In this document: positions 1-10,025 of the stretch, piece after piece
Layout: each line of letters starts with the position of its first letter
How positions within the stretch are numbered: position 1 is the stretch's first letter
NCBI RefSeq assembly: GCF_026151655.1
Contig: NZ_JAMQPN010000006.1
Coordinates: 200,563 to 264,562, forward strand
DNA length: 64,000 bases
Source of the DNA: Leptospira soteropolitanensis
GTDB taxonomy: Bacteria; Spirochaetota; Leptospiria; Leptospirales; Leptospiraceae
Direction of reading: 5' to 3'
Notes under the pieces: model-generated
What the model was told of the DNA's origin: nothing
Database searches by the model: none
The model's input: only the letters and a program-made list of their open reading frames with translations
Position numbers and translations under genes: made by a program

Positions 1-425
1 CCATGTACCAACATGTCCCAAGCTTTTTTTTGCGATACTTTAAGTCGATAGGCTTCCAGCTCACGATTGACAACAAACGGAAGTTTGATGATGGAAGATT
101 TTGGTAAAAATTCTGCGGCACCCAAATTCAGAAATTCAGAAGCTGCATCCTCTGGAAGAAATTCTGTGACTAAAATTACTGGTAAATCAGGATTAATTTC
201 TTTTACTCTAGTGATGACATAACGCCCATCAAAGTCAGGAAGATAAAAATCGGAAATCACTATGTCCCAAGTTTCGTCCGCAAGTCTTTGTTCAAATTCC
301 GCCTTCCATTCAGCTCTTTCGGGAAAAATGGAAAACCCAAAATTTTGAAGAACCGATACAATCGCTTTGTAAGAAGCAAGAGAATCTTCAACAATCAAAA
401 CATTGAGTTTCTTTTGAATATCCAT
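1..425 (-). CDS. Response regulator receiver protein (3' end outside window)
   Basis: Starts with the ATG at 425-423 and runs off the left edge, so about 141 residues are visible. The translation shows a CheY-type receiver domain: acidic pair E13-D14, the phosphoacceptor aspartate D59 in ISDFYLPDFDG, a VTE switch segment and a conserved LPK lysine near residue 109. Sequence continues past the lysine, so an output domain or longer tail could follow outside the window. The start lies only 6 bp after the patatin-like gene's stop, so the two are probably co-transcribed with the upstream ATPase. The output domain and partner kinase cannot be judged. Confidence 0.85.
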   Translation of the reverse strand, partial: MDIQKKLNVLIVEDSLASYKAIVSVLQNFGFSIFPERAEWKAEFEQRLADETWDIVISDFYLPDFDGRYVITRVKEINPDLPVILVTEFLPEDAASEFLNLGAAEFLPKSSIIKLPFVVNRELEAYRLKVSQKKAWDMLVH

Positions 426-431
426 AGAATA

Positions 432-1298
432 TTATTGATTGAAAAAACCAAATATTGGTAATTCCAAATCACCTAAAATTTCAGCTTTATGTCTGTAGGC
501 AGTTCCACGACCTTCTGCAAGGGCAAACTTACCTTTAGAAAAATCATTGGGAGATAAATAAGGAGTATTGGTTTCTAATCGAATGAGTTTTTTCCCCTTT
601 TCTTTTGCTAATAAAGATTTTAAATCTTCTGATTCCGATTCTATGATCTGAACAGATGCATCTAACGCGCGCTTCATTGTATTTTTACTCATAGGTCTAT
701 GATTGTTAATTTGGTGTATCACAATTCTATCAATACTTGGATCTAAAATTAATTCTTTAATTGGTTCGCCGTCCCCAATGCCACCATCCAAAAACTCTTG
801 CCCCTGAAATTCCTGCACTTCATATAGAAAAGGAAAAGCAATTGAAGCCATCACTGCATCTAGAACATTCCCTTCCGTAATTAATTCTCTTTTGTTTTTA
901 GAAAGGTTCGATACTGCAATTCCCAATTTAATCGATAAATCAGAGAACTTTTTATTTCCTAGATAGGGATATAAAATTTCGCGCGTGGCCTTACCAGTCA
1001 GAACTCCGCTATATCCATTGAGTCCCTTTTTGAATAAACGTCCGAGCATAGTCAAAGAATTCCCTTCCCAAAAATCCTTTTTCTTTAATCCCAAAACGAG
1101 GGATTCAAAATCTACCATCTCTCGCCCAGTGGCATACAAAGCGCCGATCATTGCTCCAGAGCTAGATCCTGTAACAATGGCAGGTTTAAATCCAATTTCT
1201 TGTAACCCGCGCACAAAACCCGTGTGTGCAAAAAAACCAAAAAAGGCAGATTTCAAACAAAGGGCAGAATACTTTTTAGGAAAAAAAAGTTCAATCAT
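432..1298 (-). CDS. Patatin-like phospholipase family protein
   Basis: A 288-residue serine lipase of the patatin/RssA type, expected to hydrolyse acyl esters of phospholipids with a Ser-Asp dyad. The nucleophile elbow G44-S-S46-S-G48 and the dyad motif D171-G-G are both present, followed by C-terminal patatin-type sequence. The usual glycine-rich oxyanion loop before the elbow (GGGxxG) is not recognisable; the region reads LKSAFFGFFAHTG, which is odd but keeps HTGF. There is no signal peptide, so the protein is probably cytoplasmic or membrane-associated. It sits 37 bp downstream of the P-type ATPase and 6 bp upstream of a response regulator. The substrate is unknown. Confidence 0.85.
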   Translation of the reverse strand: MIELFFPKKYSALCLKSAFFGFFAHTGFVRGLQEIGFKPAIVTGSSSGAMIGALYATGREMVDFESLVLGLKKKDFWEGNSLTMLGRLFKKGLNGYSGVLTGKATREILYPYLGNKKFSDLSIKLGIAVSNLSKNKRELITEGNVLDAVMASIAFPFLYEVQEFQGQEFLDGGIGDGEPIKELILDPSIDRIVIHQINNHRPMSKNTMKRALDASVQIIESESEDLKSLLAKEKGKKLIRLETNTPYLSPNDFSKGKFALAEGRGTAYRHKAEILGDLELPIFGFFNQ

Positions 1299-1335
1299 AT
1301 GGTTTTACTAAGTTTAGATTCCTATGATTACTATG

Positions 1336-3846
1336 TCAGCTACGAAGTGATTTGGAAACCAAAACTTTTGTCATATCGTAAAACAAAACTCCGACAAAAG
1401 CAACCAGTATCGCTGTTGAAAACTGCAGGAAATTAAGTGGCACAAATCGAAACATTGAGTTCATTCCCGGCAAATACATAGACAACATAAGCACTCCGAT
1501 CGTTCCTGAAAAAACATAACGAATGGTTTGATTGGGAATTCTCATTCTACTCCACATGGATTCATGTAAAGATCGATTCGCAAGGATTAAGAACAAATTC
1601 GAAAATACTAATGTAACAAAAGTGGCAGTGCTGACTACTTTCGGAGAAGAATTCCCTTTTAGAAATAATTCGGTGATCCAATAGGAAGAAACAACTGAAA
1701 ATAAAGAAAAGGCACCTTGGATCAAAGAATTAATGAATAATTCTCGATCTAACAATGGCTCCGATGTTTCTCGTGGTTTCCTCTTCATAAGATCAGACTC
1801 AGCAGACTCTCTTTCAAAAACGATCGTACATGTAGGATCGATTACCATTTCCATAAATACTATATGGATGGCCGATAAAACAACGATCGGCCAATCGAAG
1901 ATGATTGGGAAAAATGTTATACCTACAATAGGTATATGAACACCGATGAGGTAACCCAAAGCTTTTTTTAAATTATCAAAAATCTGTCTTCCTATGCGAA
2001 CAGACTCTAATATGGATGAAAAAGAATCATCTAACAAAACGATATCGGCAGCTTCACGAGCTACATCTGTTCCGCGTTCTCCCATTGCAACACCAATGTT
2101 TGCTGTGCGTAATGCCGGAGCATCATTCACTCCGTCTCCAGTCATGGCCACTATCTCGCCATCAGCTTTTAACATTCGAACAATTTTCCATTTATCTTCA
2201 GGACTTACACGAGAAAAAATATTACACTTACGAATTACTTTTTGCATTTCTACTTCGCTAAGATTGGAAAATTCTTTTCCTGTATAAACTAGATGGGATT
2301 CCTTTAATCCAATTTGGTCTGCTATGTTTTTTGCTGTCTCAGGATAGTCTCCCGTAATCATGATCACTCGAATTCCTGATTCGTATGCAGTTTTTACCGC
2401 AAGCGGTACAATCTCTCGAATCGGATCCAAAAATGCGAGAAGACCATAAAAGCGAAACTTAGCTTGTTTTCTTTCTTCGGGAATTTCTAGCGACGGGGAT
2501 TCTGATTTAGCGACACCAAGCACTCGAAATCCTTGTTTTGCTAGTTCATTTGTTTTCTGTGTCCATAATTCCAAATCTGATCCAGTAAAACTGCATAAAT
2601 CAAAAACTGCCTCAGGTGACCCTTTTGCATAACTCACATAAAACTCACCGTCTTTTAGAACACGAACCATTGTTAAATGGTCTGGAGACAATGGAAAATC
2701 TCTAACTGATAATAACGCTGAGTCCTCTTTTTTTTCTAACAGGTCCCAACAATCCGAGATGGCAATATCCATCGGATCAAAACTGGGATGTTTGGAAGCA
2801 CAATAAGCTATATGAAGTAATTCTTTTGTTTCATCCGACTGTTTCGTTTTTGGATTTAATTCGCATGTCTCCGATTTTGTTACAACAAACCCGACTTTCA
2901 TTTTATTCTGAGTGATTGTGCCAGTTTTATCAGAACAAAGAACTGTAGCAGCACCTAAAGTTTCAATAATAGAAGACCGTCTAACTAAAACCTTTTTAGT
3001 GCTTAACCTAAAAGCACCTAACGCAAAAAATATGGTCATAACCAAAGGTAATTCTTCTGGCATCAAGCCAATGGCTAAAGTAAGTCCCGAAAGTAAACCC
3101 TGTAACCACTGGCTTCTGGCAATCCCAAAATAAAGAGCTAGAATCACACATAAAGATGCGGCAACAATAAATAAATTACGAACTAATCGAGCAACTTCTA
3201 CTTCGAGTAAAGTTCTACCGACTGTTTCATCAGCAATTTTACGACCTATTTTACCAATCTCAGTTTGGTTACCAACGGCCGTTACTCGACATACTCCTTC
3301 CCCACTAACAACTAAAGATCCACAAAATACTGGACTAGATTGAGATTTGGTAACAGGCACAGACTCTCCTGTAAGTAAAGACTCATCACAGGAAAACAAT
3401 CTGTCTGATATAAGTTCCGCATCTGCAGGAACTCTATCTCCCTCATTGAGAATTAATAAATCATCAAAAACAACATCCTTTCCTTCAATACGAAGAATTT
3501 GCCTGTCGCGAATCACATTTGTTCTTGGACTAGCAAGGGAACGTAAAGCAGAGATCGCCGTCTCCGTTTTCTTTTCTTGGATAAAAGTGATGGTTATAAT
3601 TCCGATTACGGAGCATAATAATAGGAGTGCCTCTCCCCGATCTCCTAGGAGTAAATAAACGATACTTATGGAAATGAGAAGCAGAATCATTGGTTCCATG
3701 ACCACTCCAAGTAACATCTGGAAGATTCCCTTTTTTTTGGAAGAGCTGATCTCATTGGCACCATACTTTGTACGGTTTTTTCTAACCTGTTCTTGGGTTA
3801 ATCCCATAAGGATGTATTCAGAGATTTGTTTTGGTATTGAAGGCAT
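1336..3846 (-). CDS. Cation-translocating P-type ATPase (P2 type, Ca2+-like)
   Basis: Full-length (836 residues) P-type transport ATPase. Visible in order: N-terminal cation-ATPase domain (1-60), first membrane pair (about 45-90), A-domain with TGES at 159-162, membrane pair with MPEELP in M4, phosphorylation motif D306-KTGT, nucleotide-binding region, TGD, hinge GDGVNDAP, and a C-terminal bundle of about six membrane helices. Length and motifs fit the P2A/P2B calcium-type group, but the transported ion cannot be proven from motifs alone. The gene is divergent from the secernin-like gene with only 53 bp between starts. The patatin-like lipase and response regulator follow closely downstream, suggesting one transcript. 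Confidence 0.9.
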   Translation of the reverse strand: MPSIPKQISEYILMGLTQEQVRKNRTKYGANEISSSKKKGIFQMLLGVVMEPMILLLISISIVYLLLGDRGEALLLLCSVIGIITITFIQEKKTETAISALRSLASPRTNVIRDRQILRIEGKDVVFDDLLILNEGDRVPADAELISDRLFSCDESLLTGESVPVTKSQSSPVFCGSLVVSGEGVCRVTAVGNQTEIGKIGRKIADETVGRTLLEVEVARLVRNLFIVAASLCVILALYFGIARSQWLQGLLSGLTLAIGLMPEELPLVMTIFFALGAFRLSTKKVLVRRSSIIETLGAATVLCSDKTGTITQNKMKVGFVVTKSETCELNPKTKQSDETKELLHIAYCASKHPSFDPMDIAISDCWDLLEKKEDSALLSVRDFPLSPDHLTMVRVLKDGEFYVSYAKGSPEAVFDLCSFTGSDLELWTQKTNELAKQGFRVLGVAKSESPSLEIPEERKQAKFRFYGLLAFLDPIREIVPLAVKTAYESGIRVIMITGDYPETAKNIADQIGLKESHLVYTGKEFSNLSEVEMQKVIRKCNIFSRVSPEDKWKIVRMLKADGEIVAMTGDGVNDAPALRTANIGVAMGERGTDVAREAADIVLLDDSFSSILESVRIGRQIFDNLKKALGYLIGVHIPIVGITFFPIIFDWPIVVLSAIHIVFMEMVIDPTCTIVFERESAESDLMKRKPRETSEPLLDRELFINSLIQGAFSLFSVVSSYWITELFLKGNSSPKVVSTATFVTLVFSNLFLILANRSLHESMWSRMRIPNQTIRYVFSGTIGVLMLSMYLPGMNSMFRFVPLNFLQFSTAILVAFVGVLFYDMTKVLVSKSLRS

Positions 3847-3899
3847 ATTCTTTTTGATTTGGTCTTGTATTTTAATAGAATTCTGTTTAACATTCTAGA

Positions 3900-5249
3900 A
3901 TGTGCGATACATCTCTTGCCACTGAAAAATTTACTAAGACTCAAAAAAGAATCTTTGCCAAAAACTCGGATCGCGAACCAAACGAAGCACAATCCATACT
4001 CCACGTCCCTCGTTTTGAACATGAAAAAGGTTCCTTATTACGCACAACTTTTATAGAAATTCCTCAAACTCCTGTTACATACGAAGTATTTTTAAGTAAA
4101 CCCTTCCATATGTGGGGGGCCGAAATGGGTGTGAATGAGTTTGGAGTATGCATCGGAAATGAAGCAGTTTTTACCAATGTAAAAATTCCCAAAAAGAATA
4201 ACGGTTTAACGGGGATGGACTTAATTCGATTGGCATTGGAGCGATGTAAGTCTGCTAGAGACGCATTGTTTTTGATTACGGAATTATTAGAAACTTATGG
4301 TCAAGATGCTTGTGGTGGATATGAAAATAAGGCCTTCTTTTACCATAACAGCTTCATCATTGCCGATCGAACGGAAGGTTACGTTTTAGAAACCGCAGAT
4401 AAATTCTGGGTAGCAAAAAAAATAGATTCTTTTTATGCCATTTCAAATGGACTTACCATTGGCTCCGACTTTGAATATTCCTCTCCAAACCTCATTGACA
4501 AGTTAAGAAAAAAATCCAATAAAGAATTTTCTTTCAAAGATCATTTCAGTGATCATTTTTACACTTACATGAGCCATTGCCAAGACAGAAGAAATTTACA
4601 TGAGAAAACGGCAGAGAGTTTAGAAAAAGAAACAGAACGTTATACAATCAAACAAGCAATGGAAACTTTAAGAACACATTCGATTGAGATTGATGAATTC
4701 GAACCTTCTTCTTCATCAATGAAATCACTTTGTTTGCATGCAACAGGACCAACCACACCCAATCAAACCAATGGCAGCCTAATCGTAGAATGGGATACAT
4801 CAGAAACAAACCAAGATCCCCTTCGCGTATTATATACAGGGACTTCCACTCCATGCCTTAGTTTGTTTAAACCATTCTATTTTGGTACAAAAAATTTCAT
4901 AGGATCTTCAAGTTTAACTTCCCATGCAACATATTCAGAAACCTTATGGTGGTTACACGAATCAATTGCAAGAAAATCAAATTTTGATTACCAAGCGGTG
5001 CGGTCAATTTTATTACCATCTTTGATTGGATTACAAGATTCCATAATCAATATCTCAAAAGAATTTCTTTCACAACAGAAAAAAGAAGAGGTTCAATGGC
5101 GTTTTTTAAAGGATCATGTCAACATTCTAAAGAAAATTGATGAAGAATTAATTCAGTCTAAAATCGGAAGGAGTCGTTGGCAAAATCCTCTCTTTCAAAT
5201 TTACTGGTCAGGACAGAATCGGAAACTAAAGATCCCTTTCTCCAAGTAA
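3900..5249 (+). CDS. Secernin-like peptidase C69 family protein
   Basis: A 449-residue N-terminal-nucleophile hydrolase of the secernin/C69 dipeptidase group. It starts MCDT, so Cys2 would become the catalytic N-terminal residue after removal of Met. The following segment with KNSDREPNEAQ is the family signature, and NEFGVCIGNEAVF and GMDLIRLALER are further conserved blocks. It has no signal peptide. Its 3' end overlaps the convergent glycerate kinase gene by 24 bp. The family is known for C-N hydrolase activity on peptides or amides, but the physiological substrate here is unknown. Confidence 0.85.
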   Translation: MCDTSLATEKFTKTQKRIFAKNSDREPNEAQSILHVPRFEHEKGSLLRTTFIEIPQTPVTYEVFLSKPFHMWGAEMGVNEFGVCIGNEAVFTNVKIPKKNNGLTGMDLIRLALERCKSARDALFLITELLETYGQDACGGYENKAFFYHNSFIIADRTEGYVLETADKFWVAKKIDSFYAISNGLTIGSDFEYSSPNLIDKLRKKSNKEFSFKDHFSDHFYTYMSHCQDRRNLHEKTAESLEKETERYTIKQAMETLRTHSIEIDEFEPSSSSMKSLCLHATGPTTPNQTNGSLIVEWDTSETNQDPLRVLYTGTSTPCLSLFKPFYFGTKNFIGSSSLTSHATYSETLWWLHESIARKSNFDYQAVRSILLPSLIGLQDSIINISKEFLSQQKKEEVQWRFLKDHVNILKKIDEELIQSKIGRSRWQNPLFQIYWSGQNRKLKIPFSK

Positions 5250-6413
5250 AAGGATCAATAAATCGTTGACATTGGTTCCTGTGGCTCCTGTGAATAAAAG
5301 GGAATTTGTATCTTTTAATACAGGATAGGAATTGGACTCAGCCAGTTCTTTTCTCACATCCCAACCTTTATTTTTCATTTGTGACAAAGTTTTGGGCCCA
5401 ACGATCCCGCCTGCAGCATCGGTTGGTCCATCCGTTCCGTCCGTTCCACATGATAAGAATAACCAATCTCGATTGATGCAAATAGATTCGGATAAGATTG
5501 CCATCCGCAGAGTTGTTTCTTGATTTCTCCCCCCTTTTCCATTCCCACGCACAGGACAAACCAATTCACCACCCAAGAGGATGGCTTGTTTTTGATTATT
5601 TTCATTAGCCAAAATTAACTCACCTAACATACGCTTTGCTGTTTCTTCGCTAGAAAGATCCCAAGAATCAGAGATGACTTTTACATTATAACCTAAATTT
5701 TTAGCAGTATTTTCCATAGTGGAAAGAGAAGTAAATAAATTTCCCGTAACATAATATATGCTACCTGGATAAGTAGGTCCAGAAGCAATCACTGCTGGGT
5801 CGTCACCTAATACATCTGATATGGCAAGTGAATACACTTTTAAATTTGGATTGAGATGTTTAAGAAGTTTACCTGCTTTTACTGCAGAATATTTTTTTCT
5901 CTCCGCATTGATTTCATAGATAGACAGTCCCGTCTTTAGTAATTTTTCATTTAATTGAATTAGGTCATCCAAAACAAATCCCTCTTCCGGAATCTCAAAA
6001 AGACTTGAGCCACCTCCCGATAACAAAACTACCAATTGATAACTTCCATCCAAACTTAAAAGTTCCTGCAAAACTTCCCTTGAATACAGTTCCGTATTTT
6101 TATCGGGGATAGGATGCGATGCTTCTCTGCATTTCCAAACTCCCATTTGACCCTTAGTTTTAAATTCATTAGGGAGGTGTTCGTATTTTGTAAGGATAAA
6201 TCCACTATCAACAGAAAAGGACTCCTGAAAAGATAAAGCCATAGTAAAGGCAGCTTTTCCCAATGCAAAAACATATGTCTTTTTATTTGAATGATTTAAC
6301 TCATCCTTTAAATCTGGGTGTAAATTCCAAAATCTCTGAGAAAGATACTTGGGTGTTGCCGCTCTGACTCCCTCCCAAAAAAGAAATTCAATATCCTCCC
6401 TTAATGAGTTCAC
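5226..6413 (-). CDS. Glycerate 2-kinase (DUF4147/MOFRL family)
   Basis: Predicted ATP-dependent glycerate kinase of the GckA/TtuD type, which makes 2-phosphoglycerate from D-glycerate and feeds lower glycolysis. The N-terminal DUF4147 region contains ALGKAA and a glycine-rich LSGGGSSLFE loop, and the C-terminal MOFRL region contains GGRNQE and CGTDGTDGPTDAAG. I prefer the GTG at 6413, four bases after the stop of the upstream gene with GCGGAAA as a possible ribosome site. An upstream ATG at 6449 is possible but overlaps that gene by 32 bp. It is the last gene of the minus operon starting at 11908. Confidence 0.88.
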   Translation of the reverse strand: MNSLREDIEFLFWEGVRAATPKYLSQRFWNLHPDLKDELNHSNKKTYVFALGKAAFTMALSFQESFSVDSGFILTKYEHLPNEFKTKGQMGVWKCREASHPIPDKNTELYSREVLQELLSLDGSYQLVVLLSGGGSSLFEIPEEGFVLDDLIQLNEKLLKTGLSIYEINAERKKYSAVKAGKLLKHLNPNLKVYSLAISDVLGDDPAVIASGPTYPGSIYYVTGNLFTSLSTMENTAKNLGYNVKVISDSWDLSSEETAKRMLGELILANENNQKQAILLGGELVCPVRGNGKGGRNQETTLRMAILSESICINRDWLFLSCGTDGTDGPTDAAGGIVGPKTLSQMKNKGWDVRKELAESNSYPVLKDTNSLLFTGATGTNVNDLLILLLGERDL

Positions 6414-6417
6414 TTGT

Positions 6418-8700
6418 TTATTTCCGCAATTTTGCCTGAATAGAATCATAACGGATGCCGGACACAGTCAATTGACCAAATTCCAATACATCTGTCGGGC
6501 AAAGTGAAACACAAGCGGAACATCGAACACATTGCACGCTATCCATCGGGATTCCTCTACTAGCGTATCCCATAACATCAATCCCTTGATGACAATTTTT
6601 TGTACAAATATTACAAGATATACATTTCTTTTTATCAGAGAATATACGAAATTTGCTAAATTTTGCATATATATGCATAAGAGATGCCAATGGACAAAAC
6701 ATCCGGCACCAGATCCTTCCAGAAAAGAGGAAATAGAATCCCACTCCCACAATACCTGCCAAACCTATATCGACTACAATGTCATAAATCCATTTCACAG
6801 AATCTGCAACGGACTCACTCAAAGCTAAATTAGTATTGATTCCCTTACCATAGACGCCAACTAACTTTAGCAATGTTAGCAAAAAAGCAATTAAGAGAAT
6901 GTATTGGCCAGAATGTTCCAATCGGTAGGCCCATTTTCCATGTGGCATTTTTTGCCTATGTTCATCACCTAATGTTTCCGCAAGGCCTCCGCAAGAACAA
7001 ATCCAACCGCAGTAAGCACCCTTTCCATATCGATAAACTAAAAAAGGAATAAAACCAAAACTAAACAATATACCATAACCTAACCAAAAACCAGTGATGC
7101 CCCCATCATACAAAACACCCATACTTAATGGCCAAGCTAATATAAATCCGTAAGCTTTCCAGTAAGCATCATTTGGAAAGACCTCAGTTCGAATATAACC
7201 TTCTGGACTTCCTAAATAACCTGAATCCCCGAGAGCTGGCAAAATTAATTCAGGTAATAAAAACAGAAAAAAAATTTGTATAAAAATCAAACTAATCGTT
7301 TGATAAAAAACATAATCAGTTTTTCGAATCAAAATTCTTCGAATACCAAAAACCAAAATAGTCAACGAATATAACATGGTATAGTGGAAAGATGGAAATT
7401 TTCCCAAAAATATTTGATTCCAATAAGTTGCAGAAAAATAAACAAAAAGAAAATATAAAAAAGCAAAAAGAAGATAACTATTCCTAATAAAAACCCAAGG
7501 TTGAAATATACCGGTTCCATGTTTTAATTTTGAAAACAGAAATAAAGTGAACGAAAGAATGGATATAAAACCAAAACTTGTGGCTAATGGAGAGAACCAA
7601 CCCGGCCCATAAAAAGAAGCCTTTCCAAAATAAGCAAGTGCAGCAAAAGAAAATAAAGAAACAAATCCTAACCAATCAGAAAGCGATTTTTCATTTTGAA
7701 TTTTGATTCCTAGCCTTTTTAGAAAAGGAATTGGTGGAGTTGTTCCGATTAAAATATAAACTAAATCAGATTTGAATTTTACAGCAGATGATTGCGTTTT
7801 TACAAAAATGTTTTTTTCTGAAATTTCTGTAACCTCAGATTCCAACAAAAGTTTAACTTTTCCTTCTTCGATTAAATTCTTTAAACGATTTAAATTTTCC
7901 GCTTTAGGTCTTTGAAGATTTTTCCCTCGGTGTATCAGACAAACTTCATTCGCATAACTAGAACAAGCAATGGCAGCTTCAACAGCACTATCACCACCTC
8001 CTATGATTGCTACAGACTTTTCCTTGGCATCATAAGGATCAAAGAGGCGATAAAACACAGAGGGAGAGGACTCTCCCGCTACTCCTAAACGTTTTGGGTC
8101 TCCCGATTTTCCAATCGCAATCACAACGGAGTTCGTTAGATAAGAATCTCCTGATTCGGTTTTAACAATATAAAGAGAACCGTTCGCTTCAATCGATGTG
8201 ACTCGTTTCCCGAGCTGCAATTCGATTGGTTCTTTTTTTAATAACAGGTTTAAATATTCCAGTAACTCTTCTTTTGTAGAGTTTTGAATTTTGATTTTAG
8301 ATAAAGATTCGATTTCCTTGGGTTCTGCAAAAATCGGCTTATTTTTAGGATAACTTTGGATGGTTTGAAAAGGTAAGTTTGCTTCCAAAACAACATATTT
8401 TTTTCCTAATTTGTTTGCTTCATAAGCACAAGACAAACCAGCAGGACCTGAGCCGATAATGACAGCATCAAAACAGTCTGCTTTGTTTTCTCGTATGTGT
8501 TCCCAAACTTTGACACCGCTTTCCGCAGCTAATTTCAAAAGCGGAACTCCCGTTAGATCTCCTATAATAAATACGTTAGGGAGATTTGTTTCATAAGTAT
8601 CAGAAATTTCGGGGTAAATTTCTACTGAGCCTGTAGGCACTGATTTGGTTAACCAATGAAAATAAGAAGAAGGCCACATACTATACAATTGGACTTCCAT
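6418..8700 (-). CDS. FAD/NAD(P) oxidoreductase fused to membrane polyferredoxin
   Basis: A 760-residue fusion. Residues about 1-75 look like the C-terminal FAD-binding piece of a pyridine-nucleotide oxidoreductase (NVFIIGDLTG). Then come a full thioredoxin-reductase-like module with GSGPAG at 83-88 and the NAD(P) loop GGGDSA near 231. About six to eight membrane helices (340-640) follow. A CGWICSCGG motif at 564 is of the kind found in NapH/CcoG-type proteins, and the C-terminus has two ferredoxin-type cysteine clusters (from residue 693). This suggests electron flow from NAD(P)H through flavin and Fe-S clusters across or along the inner membrane, but acceptor and direction are unknown. It lies 20 bp after the histidine kinase in the same operon. 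Confidence 0.8.
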   Translation of the reverse strand: MEVQLYSMWPSSYFHWLTKSVPTGSVEIYPEISDTYETNLPNVFIIGDLTGVPLLKLAAESGVKVWEHIRENKADCFDAVIIGSGPAGLSCAYEANKLGKKYVVLEANLPFQTIQSYPKNKPIFAEPKEIESLSKIKIQNSTKEELLEYLNLLLKKEPIELQLGKRVTSIEANGSLYIVKTESGDSYLTNSVVIAIGKSGDPKRLGVAGESSPSVFYRLFDPYDAKEKSVAIIGGGDSAVEAAIACSSYANEVCLIHRGKNLQRPKAENLNRLKNLIEEGKVKLLLESEVTEISEKNIFVKTQSSAVKFKSDLVYILIGTTPPIPFLKRLGIKIQNEKSLSDWLGFVSLFSFAALAYFGKASFYGPGWFSPLATSFGFISILSFTLFLFSKLKHGTGIFQPWVFIRNSYLLFAFLYFLFVYFSATYWNQIFLGKFPSFHYTMLYSLTILVFGIRRILIRKTDYVFYQTISLIFIQIFFLFLLPELILPALGDSGYLGSPEGYIRTEVFPNDAYWKAYGFILAWPLSMGVLYDGGITGFWLGYGILFSFGFIPFLVYRYGKGAYCGWICSCGGLAETLGDEHRQKMPHGKWAYRLEHSGQYILLIAFLLTLLKLVGVYGKGINTNLALSESVADSVKWIYDIVVDIGLAGIVGVGFYFLFSGRIWCRMFCPLASLMHIYAKFSKFRIFSDKKKCISCNICTKNCHQGIDVMGYASRGIPMDSVQCVRCSACVSLCPTDVLEFGQLTVSGIRYDSIQAKLRK

Positions 8701-8720
8701 TCATAAAAAAAGAAATGAAT

Positions 8721-10025
8721 TTAATTGATAAGAGGAAGTTTGATCGTAATTTTTGTTCCTTCTTTCGGTTTGCTTGTGACTTGCAGAGAACCTCCTTGTT
8801 CTTTTAGTAATTCCATACAGACAAGAAGCCCAAGACCAGTACCTTTCTCACCAACGGTTCCAAATCGCGACGTAAATCTTTTACCTTCCAGTATTTTTCC
8901 TAACAAATCTTCGGTCATACCAACGCCATTGTCTTCAAAAGAAATTTCGATAAAGGGAAAAATCGGTTCAACATCTATCACTACCGTTCCATTGGGATGA
9001 GAATATTTTATCGCATTAGATAAAATATTACGCAATACAGTAGCGGTCATTCGTTCATCGCAAAATACTAAATACTCATCAGCAATTTTTGTTTCAATGT
9101 GAATTCCTTTTTCTGCTGCTTGCATATTTAAAATTTCAACTGCATTTTGGATCATCACAGATAAACTCAATTTGTTTGGATTACATTGTGTTTTTTTAGT
9201 TTCATTCCGAACCCAATCAAGTAGGTTTTCTAATACCAAATATGTTTGGTTCGTACTTTTTTTCAGTTCTTTCAAAGCAAAGATCAACTCCTCCCTTTCC
9301 GGCAATGAAGTTGTTAAATATCCTAAAAAAGTGCTCATCGTTCCGATTGGTCCTTTTAAGTCATGCGCCAAAATAGAAAAAATCCTATCCTTGTGATCAT
9401 TTATCCGAATCATTTCCTTTTGAATTCGATTGATATTTCTTAAAAAATAAAACATAAATAAGGCGACAAAAGACAAACAAGAAACAACAGAATTGATACG
9501 AAACAAATCCCTTACTTCTTTATGATACAGAAGTGTTCCTTCTGCAAATATACCAGGAGATCCGAAAAACTCGAACCAAAGATAAAATACCGTATTCATA
9601 AGGAAAACAAAAAGGATCAACCACTTCTCTTCGTAAGGAAAAATCACAAAAGGTACAATAGCAAACATCAGAAAGTAATAATAAAACCCTCCAGAAGTTC
9701 CAAAACTAACTGTGGAAACAAAAAACAACGGAACAGAAATGGTGAATACCAAAATGATTCGTGCAAGAAAATACTTCTCCTTCGTATTCAAATATAAAAC
9801 AAAGACCAACAAAGAAATGACCATCACATGAATGACATTCATGAATTGGTAATGAGGAGCACCGGCAATCACAAAGAAAATTGAATATTGAATGTTAGAG
9901 AATATTCCCAAAACAGAAACCAAGTTGGAGAGTTGAACTCGAACAGAAGAATCTAAACTTAGCTCTTCTGTAACTCCTAAATTGAGTAATCGACGAATTC
10001 CTAATTTATCAATTAAGTTACTCAT
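8721..10025 (-). CDS. Membrane sensor histidine kinase
   Basis: A 434-residue kinase. The first 195 residues hold about six hydrophobic helices with short loops and no large periplasmic domain. The H-box has H221 in ILAHDLKGPIG, followed by an HATPase domain with the N-box NILSNAIKYSHPNG, DNGVGM and the GTGLGL loop. No receiver is attached, so a separate response regulator is expected. Its start overlaps the end of the SpoIIE-type phosphatase gene by 4 bp, implying translational coupling. A redox fusion protein gene follows 20 bp downstream. The stimulus is unknown, though the context suggests membrane or redox state. Confidence 0.9.
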   Translation of the reverse strand: MSNLIDKLGIRRLLNLGVTEELSLDSSVRVQLSNLVSVLGIFSNIQYSIFFVIAGAPHYQFMNVIHVMVISLLVFVLYLNTKEKYFLARIILVFTISVPLFFVSTVSFGTSGGFYYYFLMFAIVPFVIFPYEEKWLILFVFLMNTVFYLWFEFFGSPGIFAEGTLLYHKEVRDLFRINSVVSCLSFVALFMFYFLRNINRIQKEMIRINDHKDRIFSILAHDLKGPIGTMSTFLGYLTTSLPEREELIFALKELKKSTNQTYLVLENLLDWVRNETKKTQCNPNKLSLSVMIQNAVEILNMQAAEKGIHIETKIADEYLVFCDERMTATVLRNILSNAIKYSHPNGTVVIDVEPIFPFIEISFEDNGVGMTEDLLGKILEGKRFTSRFGTVGEKGTGLGLLVCMELLKEQGGSLQVTSKPKEGTKITIKLPLIN

